Below are positions 34,893 to 43,490 of a DNA stretch of 47,606 nt, in pieces. The DNA is from Candidatus Desulfovibrio intestinipullorum (GTDB lineage Bacteria; Desulfobacterota; Desulfovibrionia; Desulfovibrionales; Desulfovibrionaceae), in the NCBI GenBank assembly GCA_019113165.1, contig DXHV01000008.1, positions 1 through 47,606 on the forward strand, read 5' to 3'. The notes below the pieces were generated by a model. That model saw only the letters and a program-made list of their open reading frames with translations. It made no database searches and was not told the DNA's origin. Numbering within the stretch: the first letter of the stretch is position 1; the number at the start of each line of letters is the position of its first letter. Position numbers and translations under genes: made by a program.

Positions 34893-34988
34893 GATCCGAA
34901 GAGACAAAGTGACATGCAATCCTGTACCAGAAGCAGGATGCGGAAAAAGACTGGAAACTCCAGACTGATGCTTGTCTGACTGCTCGCT

Positions 34989-35045
34989 CCAGAGGGGCTC
35001 TGTCCTGAAGCAATCGTCGTCGCTTCAGGGACAGAGCCCTTCTGG
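34989..35045. repeat. Long near-perfect hairpin, ~23 bp stem
   Basis: CCAGAGGGGCTCTGTCCTGA (continuing AGC) at 34989-35011 pairs with 35022-35045 with one bulge and one mismatch, around a 10-nt loop AATCGTCGTC. On the minus strand it lies after the stop at 35114, so it may end that transcript, but no T tract follows. Confidence 0.6.
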
Positions 35046-35113
35046 AACACGTGCCGTTGTGCCTGAGAGGAGCATACGAAGGCCACATGCCCCTTCTCGC
35101 AGGATCCTCATCA

Positions 35114-35830
35114 CTACTGCATGTAGAAACCTTCCATTGTGCCACGCATGCCGCACCACATCGATTGATGATGCACAACTTCTAGGCCGTGCTTCAGGAC
35201 TCTGATGCCGACATACGCATCAGGATCCTCGGGGATATCGGAGTCGGTACTTCTGCAGATCAGCATATCGTCCCTGAGCGTGCACAGACCTGAAAATTCG
35301 CATGTATGGAAGTGGCGGGTAGTCACCGTTTCGATCGCAACAGCCATCTTGCCCGACTGATCGGGAGCGGAAAGCTGCAGCTCGCCAGAGGCATTCTTGT
35401 CCGTGCTCAAATACTCGTATTTCCCGGGAGCAACCCGTACAGAGGAGACCTGCCTTGCTGCAGCAAGCGGATGCCCTTCCTTGAGCACTTCCAGACGCAG
35501 ACATTCCTGCATGTCCTCCAGCCAGATCTGTTCCACCTGCCAGGTCACAGAGACCTGCTGCCCGGCAGCGTTGCCAAAGAATTTTTGTGCCTCTTCTTCT
35601 GATGCGCCGATATACACGGGATTGTCTTCACCCTGGACCTGAATGCCAATGGTGTTCAGTCCTTCCTCGGCTTCAAACCAGCCAAGATAGGTTCCGGTGA
35701 CTGTCTGCACATCTATGACCTTGTTCGGGCAGGTCACTTTGCTTGCCGCCTGAACGGGCGCACCTGCGACAAGCAGGACAAGGGCCATGCAGAGCGCACT
35801 GCCGAAGTTTGTCAGCCAGTTTCTGTCCAT
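35114..35830 (-). CDS. Secreted protein of unknown function between two tRNA-Asn genes
   Basis: 238 residues from the ATG at 35830, with GGAGGAGAGGT directly upstream. Signal peptide: LTNFGSALCMALVLLVAGAPVQA. The mature chain is beta-rich: VIDVQTVTGTYLGWFEAEEG, then EQIWLEDMQECLRLEVLKEGHPLAAAR, and an acidic C-terminal part with several cysteines (HTCEFSGLCTLRDDMLIC, SMWCGMRGTMEGF) that could form disulfides in the periplasm. I do not recognise a family. It is the only gene between the two tRNA-Asn copies and reads against them, so it is probably a cargo or accessory gene. Confidence 0.75.
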   Translation of the reverse strand: MDRNWLTNFGSALCMALVLLVAGAPVQAASKVTCPNKVIDVQTVTGTYLGWFEAEEGLNTIGIQVQGEDNPVYIGASEEEAQKFFGNAAGQQVSVTWQVEQIWLEDMQECLRLEVLKEGHPLAAARQVSSVRVAPGKYEYLSTDKNASGELQLSAPDQSGKMAVAIETVTTRHFHTCEFSGLCTLRDDMLICRSTDSDIPEDPDAYVGIRVLKHGLEVVHHQSMWCGMRGTMEGFYMQ

Positions 35831-36285
35831 ACCTCTCCTCCATTTCCATGTCATTGCCATCAGCAACAAATACCTCAAAAGACGCAGACGACCGCAGAGG
35901 GATCGCCTCAACAGCCCTTTTCGTCGTCAGATACCATGCCTCATCTTGTTTCCAGAAACAGGAATCTTCCTCGGCGAAAGACAAAAAAACCCGGATTCCT
36001 GCCAACACATCCTTATTCAGCGTGCCTGCTCCGCAAACAGGAAGACTTCTTCGCCCAAACTCTGCACCCGGGCCATGGTTCCGATTCACTGCGAGTTGTG
36101 ATGCAGAGGATGACGCTTCCATCAGGCTGCCATTCTGTGTTCTGTCCCTTGTTCTCTCACGGCTGAAATGTATCAGCTCCGGGATACAAACAAAAGCACT
36201 TTTGAGGGCGTAATCCATTCTTCCCGGCAAGACATGCAGACACTTCATGGCATCTGAAATTTTTCGGAAAATCCATCCTGACCTG
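35831..36285. other. Intergenic, no gene seen
   Basis: About 455 bases between the secreted-protein start and the promoter of the second tRNA-Asn. Moderately AT-rich; contains the 5' region of the minus-strand gene. No frame with a ribosome site or a recognisable motif. Confidence 0.45.
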
Positions 36286-36315
36286 TTGACAGCCACGCGC
36301 TTCGCAGCGTATAAG
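36286..36315 (+). promoter_or_regulatory. Promoter of second tRNA-Asn
   Basis: TTGACA (36286-36291), 18-base spacer, TATAAG (36310-36315). The boxes match those of the first copy; the spacer differs in sequence and by one base. Confidence 0.85.
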
Positions 36316-36333
36316 GACTTTTGTTGTTCGCAT

Positions 36334-36409
36334 TCCCCAATAGCTCAATCGGCAGAGCGGGTGACTGTTAATCACTAGGTTGGCGGTTCAAGTCCGTCTT
36401 GGGGAGCCA
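36334..36409 (+). tRNA. tRNA-Asn (GTT), second identical copy
   Basis: Same 76-nt sequence as 34770-34845, including anticodon GTT and encoded CCA. Confidence 0.97.
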
Positions 36410-36422
36410 TAATGAAGATAAT

Positions 36423-36452
36423 GGGCTGCAGTTTCCGACTGCGGCCCTTTTT
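36423..36452 (+). terminator. Terminator of second tRNA-Asn
   Basis: Same stem as after the first copy (GGGCTGCAGT / ACTGCGGCCC), loop TTCCG, then T5. Confidence 0.9.
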
Positions 36453-36518
36453 CTTTACCCAAGTTTTTTTTCAAAATGCCTGCACCTGTTGGCAGGCAAC
36501 AAGCCAAGGAGCAGTCCC

Positions 36519-37037
36519 ATGTTTCGACCCCTGCGCCGTACCAGACAGGAACTCCCCCAGGACGTCTGCCAGCGTCTGCTTGCAGAAAATACGTATGGTG
36601 TCCTCGCCGTGCTCGGAGACGAGGACTATCCCTATGCCGTGCCGCTCAACTATGTCTGCCGGGACAACTGCCTGTACATGCACTGTGCGAGGGAAGGCCA
36701 CAAGATTGATGCCCTCAGAAAGTCCCCCAGGGCCTCCTTCTGCGTGGTGGACGCCCATGAAATCGACACAAAACTTCTGACGACCCATTATCGCAGTGTC
36801 ATTGCCTTTGGCACCGTGCGCATTGTGGAAGACAGGGAGGAAGTGCGTGCTGCCGTGAGCCATCTGAGCCTCACGCTGGCCCCCTCCAATCGCGCAGGCC
36901 TGGAAGAGGAACTGCGAACCCTGCTCGACAAGACCACCATTCTCGAATTCAGGATAGAGCACTGCACGGGCAAGGAAGAGAACACCCTTGCCGCCGCCCG
37001 CCGCAAGGCGGCCCAGGAAGCGCAGGCACAGGAGTAG
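36519..37037 (+). CDS. Pyridoxamine 5'-phosphate oxidase family protein (NimA-like flavoprotein)
   Basis: 172 residues from the ATG at 36519 (AAGGAG upstream). FMN-binding split-barrel pattern: YGVLAVLGDEDYPYAVPLNYV, then LYMHCAREGHKIDALRKSPRASFCVVD and SVIAFGTVRIVEDREEV. This is the form seen in NimA/5-nitroimidazole reductase-like and PNPOx-like proteins, small dimeric cytoplasmic flavoproteins. Substrate unknown. The C-terminal ~25 residues are an Ala/Lys/Gln-rich tail. Lies just downstream of the second tRNA-Asn terminator. Confidence 0.85.
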   Translation: MFRPLRRTRQELPQDVCQRLLAENTYGVLAVLGDEDYPYAVPLNYVCRDNCLYMHCAREGHKIDALRKSPRASFCVVDAHEIDTKLLTTHYRSVIAFGTVRIVEDREEVRAAVSHLSLTLAPSNRAGLEEELRTLLDKTTILEFRIEHCTGKEENTLAAARRKAAQEAQAQE

Positions 37038-37349
37038 AGCGCAAGAGCCGGCGCAAGGCCGCAAAAGTTCCTCTCCCGGGAGCACCGTGTCCGCAGGGCC
37101 GGCAGGGCTTCTTGCCACCCCTGCCCTGTCAGGGTAGAGAGAAGACAGGGAACAGAGCCAGCGATGCCGCCCCTGTGCGCTCCAGTCCCGGAAAAGCTCC
37201 GGCCCGATCCGATCTGATCAGGCACGCTTGGGCACGATCGGGGCACGGTCCGATGAAGCGGTTTCAGTTTCGAATGGTTCCCTGTTCCACTCTCTCAAAC
37301 TCTCATTCCGAAATATATCACCCCCAGGTGACCCGGAAGGAGGTACCCC
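37038..37349. other. Intergenic, no gene seen
   Basis: 312 bases. GC-rich after the PNPOx-like gene, then a short AT-rich stretch near 37290-37320 that probably contains the promoter of the DUF697 gene. Several short inverted segments (e.g. around 37122-37150) but no clear terminator. Confidence 0.35.
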
Positions 37350-39191
37350 ATGGCCTATCTCCTGCGCTTTATGAAACTGGCCGGCCTGCTCTTCCTGTTC
37401 GGCCTTGTCATCCTCTTCTTCCAGTTCAACATCTTTGCTCTGCAGCTTGCGGATTCCTGGTCCCAGGGCACGGGCTGGGTGGTCTTTCTTGTGCTCACCC
37501 TGGCTGAACTCGCAGGCTTTCTCCTCCTTGGCTACGCCTGGTTTCCCAGCAGATCGCGGCTGGTCCTCAAGGCTAATCCAACCGCAGAGGAACAGCAGGC
37601 CTTCTGTGCGGAAATGCACAGGCGCCTTGCCGAAAACAGCATCATTCAGGCGCACAATCTGAAGCCCTGCGATCCAGACTTCATTGCCAGGGCCCTGGAA
37701 ATCCTGGATGCCCGGGCCGACGAGACCATACGCTCCGATGCCCGCAAGATCTTCCTTGGCACAGCCCTGGCCCAGAACGGCCGTCTGGACGCCCTCATTG
37801 TCTTCATCGCCCTGGCGCGCATGGTGTGGCGCATTTCCACCATCTACAACCAGCGACCCACGCCGGCAGAAATCTGGAGTGTCTACACCGCCGTCTCCTC
37901 TTCGGCCTTCGTGGCCTTCACCCTGGACGCTCTGGATATTCCGAGGACCGTCACCGAGGCTCTGAGCAGCCTGGTGCCGGCCGTGGCGCCCTCCATGGCC
38001 GGCTCCTCCATGCCCATTGTGGGCATGAGCATGCATCTCTTCACCCAGGCCATGCTGGACGGTGCGGCCAACGGCTTCCTGGCCATACGGGCCGGCGTGC
38101 TCACCAAGAATGCCTTCCGCTACTCCGGTCTGGACAGGGATGCTGCCCGGAGCCTCTCCTCAAGGGAAATCCGCTCCACCATGCTCTCCCTGTCCAGGGA
38201 ATGCCTTGGGGACATTACCAGCGGCCTCAAGGAACAGGTGAAGGACATGGCCGGCTCGGTGGCCGACAACTGTGTGGAAAAGACCCGCAATGCCGCAAGA
38301 TCCGTGGCCTCCTCCGTTACTGACGCGGCCTCCAGTGCCGGCGGCCTTGTCCTGCGCGGCGGCGAGGCCGTGGTCGATGCCGTAAGCACAGGGGTGGGCT
38401 CCACGGTGGACGCCGTCACCTCTACAGCCTCCCAGGCTGCCTCCACAGTGACACGGACCACGGAGACGGTCACAGGGGCCGTGAAGGACACTGTCTCTTC
38501 AGCGGCCCATACCGTGACCAGAACCACGGAAGCTGTCACCGGAGCGGTCAGAGACACGGTCTCCTCGGCGGCCCATACGGTCTCGAAGACCACGGATGCT
38601 GTCACCGGCGCCGTCAGGGACACGGTCTCCACGGCGGCCCACACGGTCTCGAAGACCACGGATGCCGTCACCGGCGCCGTCAAAAGCACGGTCACCGGCA
38701 CTGTGGATCTTGCCTCGGATACCCTGCGCTCCGCAGGTCATGCCGTCTCGCAGGGCGGCGCCGCCGTGCGCCGCACCGTGCAGGAAGGCAGGGACACGGC
38801 CAAAAAGCTTCTTCACGGAGCAGGCAGCCTCTTCGGCTCCGTCCTGCCCCACAGGAAAAGAACAGGCCGCTACACGGCCGACGAGGAAGCGGCCCTGCGC
38901 CTGGCCCTGCTGTGGTGCGAAGGCCGCCTGAGCGCCGAGCGCCTGGCTGCCCTGGCAGGCTTTGCCCATCAGCAGAAGGTGTCCCAGGGCCTGATGGTGC
39001 TCTTCAGCGCAGAGCCCGATCTCGATGCCCTGTCGCCATGGCTTGCAAAGTGGCGCGGTCAGGAAGAAGATGTGCTCCGGCTCATGGACGAGCTGCACCT
39101 TGTTCCCGAAAGCCCCGCGGCCTGCACCTGGCTCGGTGAACTGGGCGCCTTCCTGGGCCTTGGCACCGTGCTGGCAGACAGGCGCCTCTAG
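37350..39191 (+). CDS. DUF697 membrane protein with 22-residue amphipathic repeats
   Basis: 613 residues, start after AAGGAGGT. Two N-terminal membrane helices (LAGLLFLFGLVILFFQFNIF; WVVFLVLTLAELAGFLLLGYA). Residues ~100-265 are a DUF697-like domain (LDALIVFIALARMVWRISTIY, AFVAFTLDALDIP, GAANGFLAIRAGV). Residues ~360-460 hold about four 22-residue repeats of the form T-(E/D)-A-V-T-G-A-V-(R/K)-D-T-V-S-S-A-A-H-T-V-(T/S)-(R/K)-T. The C-terminal ~120 residues are a separate helical domain. The 2x11 periodicity predicts amphipathic helices lying on membrane, as in apolipoproteins, synuclein and LEA proteins. Function unknown. Confidence 0.8.
   Translation: MAYLLRFMKLAGLLFLFGLVILFFQFNIFALQLADSWSQGTGWVVFLVLTLAELAGFLLLGYAWFPSRSRLVLKANPTAEEQQAFCAEMHRRLAENSIIQAHNLKPCDPDFIARALEILDARADETIRSDARKIFLGTALAQNGRLDALIVFIALARMVWRISTIYNQRPTPAEIWSVYTAVSSSAFVAFTLDALDIPRTVTEALSSLVPAVAPSMAGSSMPIVGMSMHLFTQAMLDGAANGFLAIRAGVLTKNAFRYSGLDRDAARSLSSREIRSTMLSLSRECLGDITSGLKEQVKDMAGSVADNCVEKTRNAARSVASSVTDAASSAGGLVLRGGEAVVDAVSTGVGSTVDAVTSTASQAASTVTRTTETVTGAVKDTVSSAAHTVTRTTEAVTGAVRDTVSSAAHTVSKTTDAVTGAVRDTVSTAAHTVSKTTDAVTGAVKSTVTGTVDLASDTLRSAGHAVSQGGAAVRRTVQEGRDTAKKLLHGAGSLFGSVLPHRKRTGRYTADEEAALRLALLWCEGRLSAERLAALAGFAHQQKVSQGLMVLFSAEPDLDALSPWLAKWRGQEEDVLRLMDELHLVPESPAACTWLGELGAFLGLGTVLADRRL
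38450..38700 (+). repeat. 66-bp tandem repeats inside the DUF697 gene
   Basis: About four in-frame 66-bp units; the middle ones are near-identical at DNA level (CACGGTCTCC(T/A)CGGCGGCCCA recurs), the outer ones diverged. Encodes the 22-residue repeats. Copy number may vary between strains. Confidence 0.85.
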
Positions 39192-39333
39192 GGGGCTGCA
39201 CCTTCGCGGCCTGTCCCCGCCCGTCGTCTCCCGGCGTCCGGGCCGCACGGTCACCCCGGACACAAGTGCCCGGCCTTTTTTTGGCCGGCTTCATCCCTAT
39301 ACCGCATTCAACAAACACCAAAGGCGTGCCTTC

Positions 39334-40029
39334 ATGTGGTCTTCCCAACTGCACCATCAGATATCCCTGGACATTCTGCCCCTGCGCCGCAGGGGCGCCA
39401 CCTTTACCTGGAAAACGCTGGACGAACTGCGCGCAAGGCTCATCCGGGCCACAGTCTACCACTGCGGCGCCGGGCAGGAGCTGGAAGACCGGCTGGCTGC
39501 AGCCCTTGCCGAAGCAGAAGAAACCTGCAGGCCGAGCTTCTTTGATGCCGAAAAGAACATTCGTCCCCTGCCCCAGGCCCATATGCTGCTGGAATGGACA
39601 GGCAAGGGCGGCCAGAAGACCTGTGCCCTGCTCACGGACAAGATGGCCTGCGTGGAGCTCTACATCTTTCGCTACAATGAGGAGCTGCAGCGCTGGCGCT
39701 GGCCCCTGCTTGGCATGGCCTACGGCCCGACCTTTGACGACAACTGCCGCATTGCGGTCTATGAACCTGCCCTGCTTGCCAAAAGCAGCGCCGCAGCCCA
39801 GAAGGCCATGCTGCAGGAGCATGTGCTCGACGCCCGCCTGGCCCTGGTCTGTCTGGAACTGGTCCGCAGGGAGCTGGTCCAGCCCGAAGGCAGCACTGGT
39901 CCCACGGCCAGCGAGCTGCAGGCCAGGAAGCAGCCCAGGGACGTTCTGCCCACGCCCTCGGCCCTGGCACGCTCCAGCCGCACCCGTCACGAAAAGGGCG
40001 TGACCGGCAAGGGCGCCCACAGAATGTAG
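39334..40029 (+). CDS. Cytoplasmic protein of unknown function
   Basis: 231 residues from the ATG at 39334 (AAAGG upstream). No signal peptide or membrane segment. Contains QISLDILPLRRRGATFTWKTL, an acidic helix LEDRLAAALAEAEETC, MLLEWTGKGGQKTCALLTD, ELYIFRYNEELQRWRW and a basic low-complexity tail. Not recognised; composition matches neighbouring core genes. Follows the DUF697 gene on the same strand after 142 bases. Confidence 0.7.
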   Translation: MWSSQLHHQISLDILPLRRRGATFTWKTLDELRARLIRATVYHCGAGQELEDRLAAALAEAEETCRPSFFDAEKNIRPLPQAHMLLEWTGKGGQKTCALLTDKMACVELYIFRYNEELQRWRWPLLGMAYGPTFDDNCRIAVYEPALLAKSSAAAQKAMLQEHVLDARLALVCLELVRRELVQPEGSTGPTASELQARKQPRDVLPTPSALARSSRTRHEKGVTGKGAHRM

Positions 40030-40173
40030 CAGGACGCAGGGCACAAAGGCGCCCGCGCCCCCTGCCCTTCATCCCTGATCCGGACCTGATCCAGACCTGA
40101 TCTCAGGACTGCCCCCACTACTGCTCCCATCCCCTTCTCTCATCATACCACCTGCTCAAGCGAGGATTGTCCC

Positions 40174-40590
40174 ATGTCCGACGATTGCATCTTCTGCATG
40201 ATCTGCGAAGGCAAGCTGCCTTCCTCCAAGGTCTACGAATCCGATACCCTCTATGCCTTCCTGGACCTGAACCCCGTGCACAAGGGGCACACCCTTGTCA
40301 TTCCCAAGAAGCACTGCGAAAACATCCTTGACTGCGATCCCGCCATCGGTCAGGACGTGCTCACGGCCATGCAGCGCATTGGCGAGGCCCTGAAGAAGGT
40401 CACAGGCTGCACAGGCATCAATGTCATGCAGAACAACGGCCGTTCTGCCGGCCAGATGGTCTTCCACCTGCACTGGCACATCATTCCCCGCTTTGACGAG
40501 GACGGCCTCAAGCTCTGGCCCCAGGGCAAGTACGACTCCATGGACGAAATGAACGCCACGGCCGAAAAGCTGCGCAAGGAACTTGCCTGA
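40174..40590 (+). CDS. HIT family (histidine triad) nucleotide-binding protein
   Basis: 138 residues. N-terminal CIFCMICEGKLPSSKVYESD with a C-x2-C pair that may bind zinc, FLDLNPVHKGHTLVIPKKH, and the histidine triad HLHWHIIPR (pattern H-x-H-x-H). Hint/HinT-type purine nucleoside phosphoramidase or nucleotide hydrolase, cytoplasmic. A strong hairpin follows the stop. Confidence 0.94.
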   Translation: MSDDCIFCMICEGKLPSSKVYESDTLYAFLDLNPVHKGHTLVIPKKHCENILDCDPAIGQDVLTAMQRIGEALKKVTGCTGINVMQNNGRSAGQMVFHLHWHIIPRFDEDGLKLWPQGKYDSMDEMNATAEKLRKELA

Positions 40591-40632
40591 TTGTTCCGAT
40601 CCGGCCCCTCTTCAGGGCTGATACGCCACGAT

Positions 40633-40668
40633 CACAAAGACCCTGTCCGCATGGACAGGGTCTTTGTG
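40633..40668. terminator. Perfect 16-bp hairpin between convergent genes
   Basis: 16 of 16 pairs (40633-40648 with 40653-40668), loop GCAT. Between the HIT gene (+) and the flavodoxin gene (-). AAAG/CTTT edges give U-rich 3' arms on both strands. Confidence 0.8.
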
Positions 40669-40788
40669 TCGGCAGGTGCCCGGCGCGAGGAGGGAGAAGC
40701 GTCCCTGTATTCGGAAGGACGGGCGTCTCCTGCCCGGGCACGACAGGGGACAGGGAGGGATCACCCGTCAGAGAGAAAAACTCCTTTG

Positions 40789-41382
40789 CTAGAACACAAT
40801 GCTGCCAAGCCAGGCTTCCACATCCTTTCCGGCCGAAGCGGCACTTCTGCCGCGCACGGCCAGACCTCTGAGCACTCGGGCCTTTGGACAGAGCCTGCGG
40901 ATGTCGTCCTCGCTGCGGCCCATGCGGCTGCCGCCATGGGTGCAGAAGGGCGCAATGGTTTTGCCGGAGAAATCGTACTTCTCGAAGAAGGTAAAGAGCG
41001 CCATGGGCATGGTGCCCCACCAGTTGGGATAGCCCACAAAGATGGTCCTGTACCTGTCCATGTCCGCAATCTGCGTGGCGAGCTCAGGTCTGGCCTGCTG
41101 CTCCTGCTCCTTCTTGGCCTGATCCACGCAGGCATCATAGTCCTCGGGGTACGGCTGCAGCGTCTTGAGCTCCACGAGATCGCCGCCCACCTGACTGTGG
41201 ATGAGCTGGGCAACCTTTCTTGTATTGCCGCTGCGGGAAAAATAGACCACAAGGGTCGAGTCCCTGTCAGCTGCCAGAACCTCGCCGGCAGGAGAAAGAA
41301 GGGGCAGCCCGCCCATGAGGGCACAGGCGCCGCCAAGCTTCACAAAATGGCGTCTCGAAAGAAGTGGGGTATGGGTACTCAT
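40789..41382 (-). CDS. Flavodoxin with a Tat signal peptide
   Basis: 197 residues from the ATG at 41382 (GGAG seven bases upstream). Residues 9-15 are SRRHFVK, a twin-arginine motif, followed by a hydrophobic segment and an AGEVLAA cleavage region, so the folded protein should be exported to the periplasm. The domain is flavodoxin-like: VVYFSRSGNTRKVAQLI is the FMN-phosphate loop, then FVGYPNWWGTMPMALFTFFEKYDFSGKT and APFCTHGGSRMG. FMN would be loaded before export, which explains the Tat route. Function may be electron transfer or quinone reduction in the periplasm. Confidence 0.9.
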   Translation of the reverse strand: MSTHTPLLSRRHFVKLGGACALMGGLPLLSPAGEVLAADRDSTLVVYFSRSGNTRKVAQLIHSQVGGDLVELKTLQPYPEDYDACVDQAKKEQEQQARPELATQIADMDRYRTIFVGYPNWWGTMPMALFTFFEKYDFSGKTIAPFCTHGGSRMGRSEDDIRRLCPKARVLRGLAVRGRSAASAGKDVEAWLGSIVF

Positions 41383-42401
41383 GGCATGCTCCTGAAAAAA
41401 AGCGTCTGTCCGAGGCAGGCCCGGGGATGCGGAGGGCCCGGAGGGACTGAATGGATTGAAGGGACTGAAAGGTCTGGCGTGGCACGTCCCGAAGGGTCCG
41501 GCTTCCGAAGGATGCATCAAATGTTTCTGGTTCACCGGCTTCCCTGAATCTTCTCCATTGTAGGCGGGCACAAGGCTCGAACAAAAGGGGCAATCGCCTC
41601 CCTTTCTTGCCTATTCCTGGCAGGGGATCTGCTGCCCCGGGCCAGGCGTTCCGCCGGGCAGCCGACCGGGCATCGGACAGGTCAGCCGGCAGCAGGGGCG
41701 GCTCCCTTCGGCAGGACAAGAGAGAACTACTTTGCCTGGGTCTGGGCGTCACTGTCTGCACTTTGTGCACAATGCCGGTCCCTGTCCCTCACGGAGGGCG
41801 ATTTTGCCTGCACAGGCCTCTTTTCCTGCTGGCAAGTTGCGCATTTCTTCCCTTCCTGCATGCTGCAAAAAGACGCTTCACTGCAGGCAGACAGGACAGG
41901 TACAGAGACACTACCTTCCGAAGACCATGATCTTTTTTTGCCTCTTCGGGTACTTGACGATCTCACAAAAGACAACGTAGAAAAGAACGATTCCACCCCG
42001 TGCACAGGACGGACCTCCGTGCCCAGGGGTGGATCGACACCGCACAGGCTTAAGGCCCGGGCGAAAAAACTCCCTCACAGAACTCAAGCCAAGGAGGCGG
42101 CGCGTTCTTCCCTGCCCGAACACAGGGAACATGGGCGCCGACATATGATGACCCCCGACAATGAGGGCTCCTCAAGCCCCCGATCTCCCTCTGTGCGTTC
42201 CCTGAATGAGCCCCCTTCCGTGATTTCCTTCACCGGGCTGCCCGGAACGCACACCGCCCCACAGCACAGAACGCACAAGGGTCATGCCCCTTCTCCATCC
42301 GCAGGACGTAAGCACCATACCCACTGGTCCCTGAGCAGGAGCAGAACAGTCCCAGGGCAGCAGCCTGCCTCTGCCGCCCCTACATACAGGAGCGGGAACG
42401 C
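41383..42401. other. Long intergenic region, no convincing gene
   Basis: About 1.0 kb between divergent genes. The only long frame (41860-42405, +) is low-complexity, rich in Arg/Ser/Pro/His and has no ribosome site or motif; I treat it as noise. A CCGAAGA/TCTTCGG inverted pair around a T7 run lies near 41918-41948. It should hold the promoters of the Tat flavodoxin and RluA genes. Confidence 0.45.
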
Positions 42402-43427
42402 ATGATCTTTGGCAAAAAGGAAGCGGAAGACCCTCAGAAGGCCAGTTCCGCCATACAGGTCACATCCCAGGAATCCGGTCAGAAGCTCATGGGCTTTCTC
42501 GAACGTCGTCTGCTTCTGCCGCCGACACTCCTGCACCGCTGGATACGCACAGGCCAGGTCCGCCTCAACGGATCGCGCACCCAGCCCTTTGTACGCCTTG
42601 CCACCGGAGATTCCGTGCGCATTCCGCCCTTTGCGGGCGCCCTCTCCAAACAGGCCAAGGCAGCCAGGGAAAAGCAGGAAAGCCGCAAGCCCCCGGTGCT
42701 CTCCCAGCGTGCGGCCACACGGCCGCAGGAACCGCAGGCAGCCCAGCCCGGACGACTTGAAGTCCTTGCCCGGGATGACGAATACATGGCCATCTTCAAG
42801 CCTGCCGGCCTGCCCACGCAGCCAGGCACAGGGCACGTGGATGCCGTGACCACCAGGCTCAGACACATGGAACCGGACGCGCCCTTTGCGCCCACGCCCG
42901 TGCACCGTCTGGACAGGGACACCTCCGGCATCCTGCTTGTGGCCAGGACCTTCCAGGCGCTCAGAAAGGCCCACGAGGCCCTGCAGCTGCGCCACGGCAT
43001 TCACAAGGAATACCTGGTCTGGGTGCACGGTGTCTGGCCCCATGACAGGGACATCCTCCTGCGCCATTACATGAAAAAGGGCCAGGTGGGCAATCAGGAA
43101 CGCATGCTGGTCTCCTCGGACCCGGACCAGGGGCAGGAAGCCCTGCTCGTGGCCAGGGTCGTGCAGAGGACTGAAAAATACAGCCTGCTCCTTGTGCGTC
43201 TGCTGACCGGGCGCACCCATCAGATCCGCGCCCAGCTGGCCCATGAGGGTTTTCCTGTGGTCGGCGACGGCAAGTACGGCACACAAGGATCGAAGGACGG
43301 TCATCTCCTGCTGCACGCAACCCGCCTGTGCCTGCCCGATGGCCGCGTCTTCACCTCCCTGCCCAGATGGAAGGCGCCCTTTGCCGTGGACAGCCTGCCG
43401 GATGCCATCGAGACCATTCCCCACTAA
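42402..43427 (+). CDS. RluA family pseudouridine synthase
   Basis: 341 residues. S4 RNA-binding domain at ~25-90 (LMGFLERRLLLPPTLLHRWI, RTGQVRLNGSRT), a Lys/Gln/Pro-rich linker, then the catalytic domain: AIFKPAGLPTQPGTGH, PVHRLDRDTSGILLVART with the catalytic aspartate in HRLDRDTSG, and LLTGRTHQIRAQLAHEGFPVVGD. Converts uridine to pseudouridine in rRNA or tRNA. Which site (RluC, RluD or other) cannot be told. The der start is 63 bases downstream, so the two are probably co-transcribed. Confidence 0.92.
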   Translation: MIFGKKEAEDPQKASSAIQVTSQESGQKLMGFLERRLLLPPTLLHRWIRTGQVRLNGSRTQPFVRLATGDSVRIPPFAGALSKQAKAAREKQESRKPPVLSQRAATRPQEPQAAQPGRLEVLARDDEYMAIFKPAGLPTQPGTGHVDAVTTRLRHMEPDAPFAPTPVHRLDRDTSGILLVARTFQALRKAHEALQLRHGIHKEYLVWVHGVWPHDRDILLRHYMKKGQVGNQERMLVSSDPDQGQEALLVARVVQRTEKYSLLLVRLLTGRTHQIRAQLAHEGFPVVGDGKYGTQGSKDGHLLLHATRLCLPDGRVFTSLPRWKAPFAVDSLPDAIETIPH

Positions 43428-43490
43428 CATTTTTTCAGACTCTGCCCCGGGCAGGGATACACCACATTTTTTCTTTTCGAGCTTACTGCA

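Noticed and set aside
34770..36409. tRNA-Asn pair considered as att sites of an integrative element
   Set aside because: No integrase, excisionase or mobility gene lies between them, and the copies are complete tRNA genes with their own promoters, not a partial 3' repeat.
41860..42405. A 181-codon plus-strand frame upstream of the RluA-type gene
   Set aside because: Arg/Ser/Pro/His-rich low complexity, no ribosome site, overlaps the start of the next gene, no motif.
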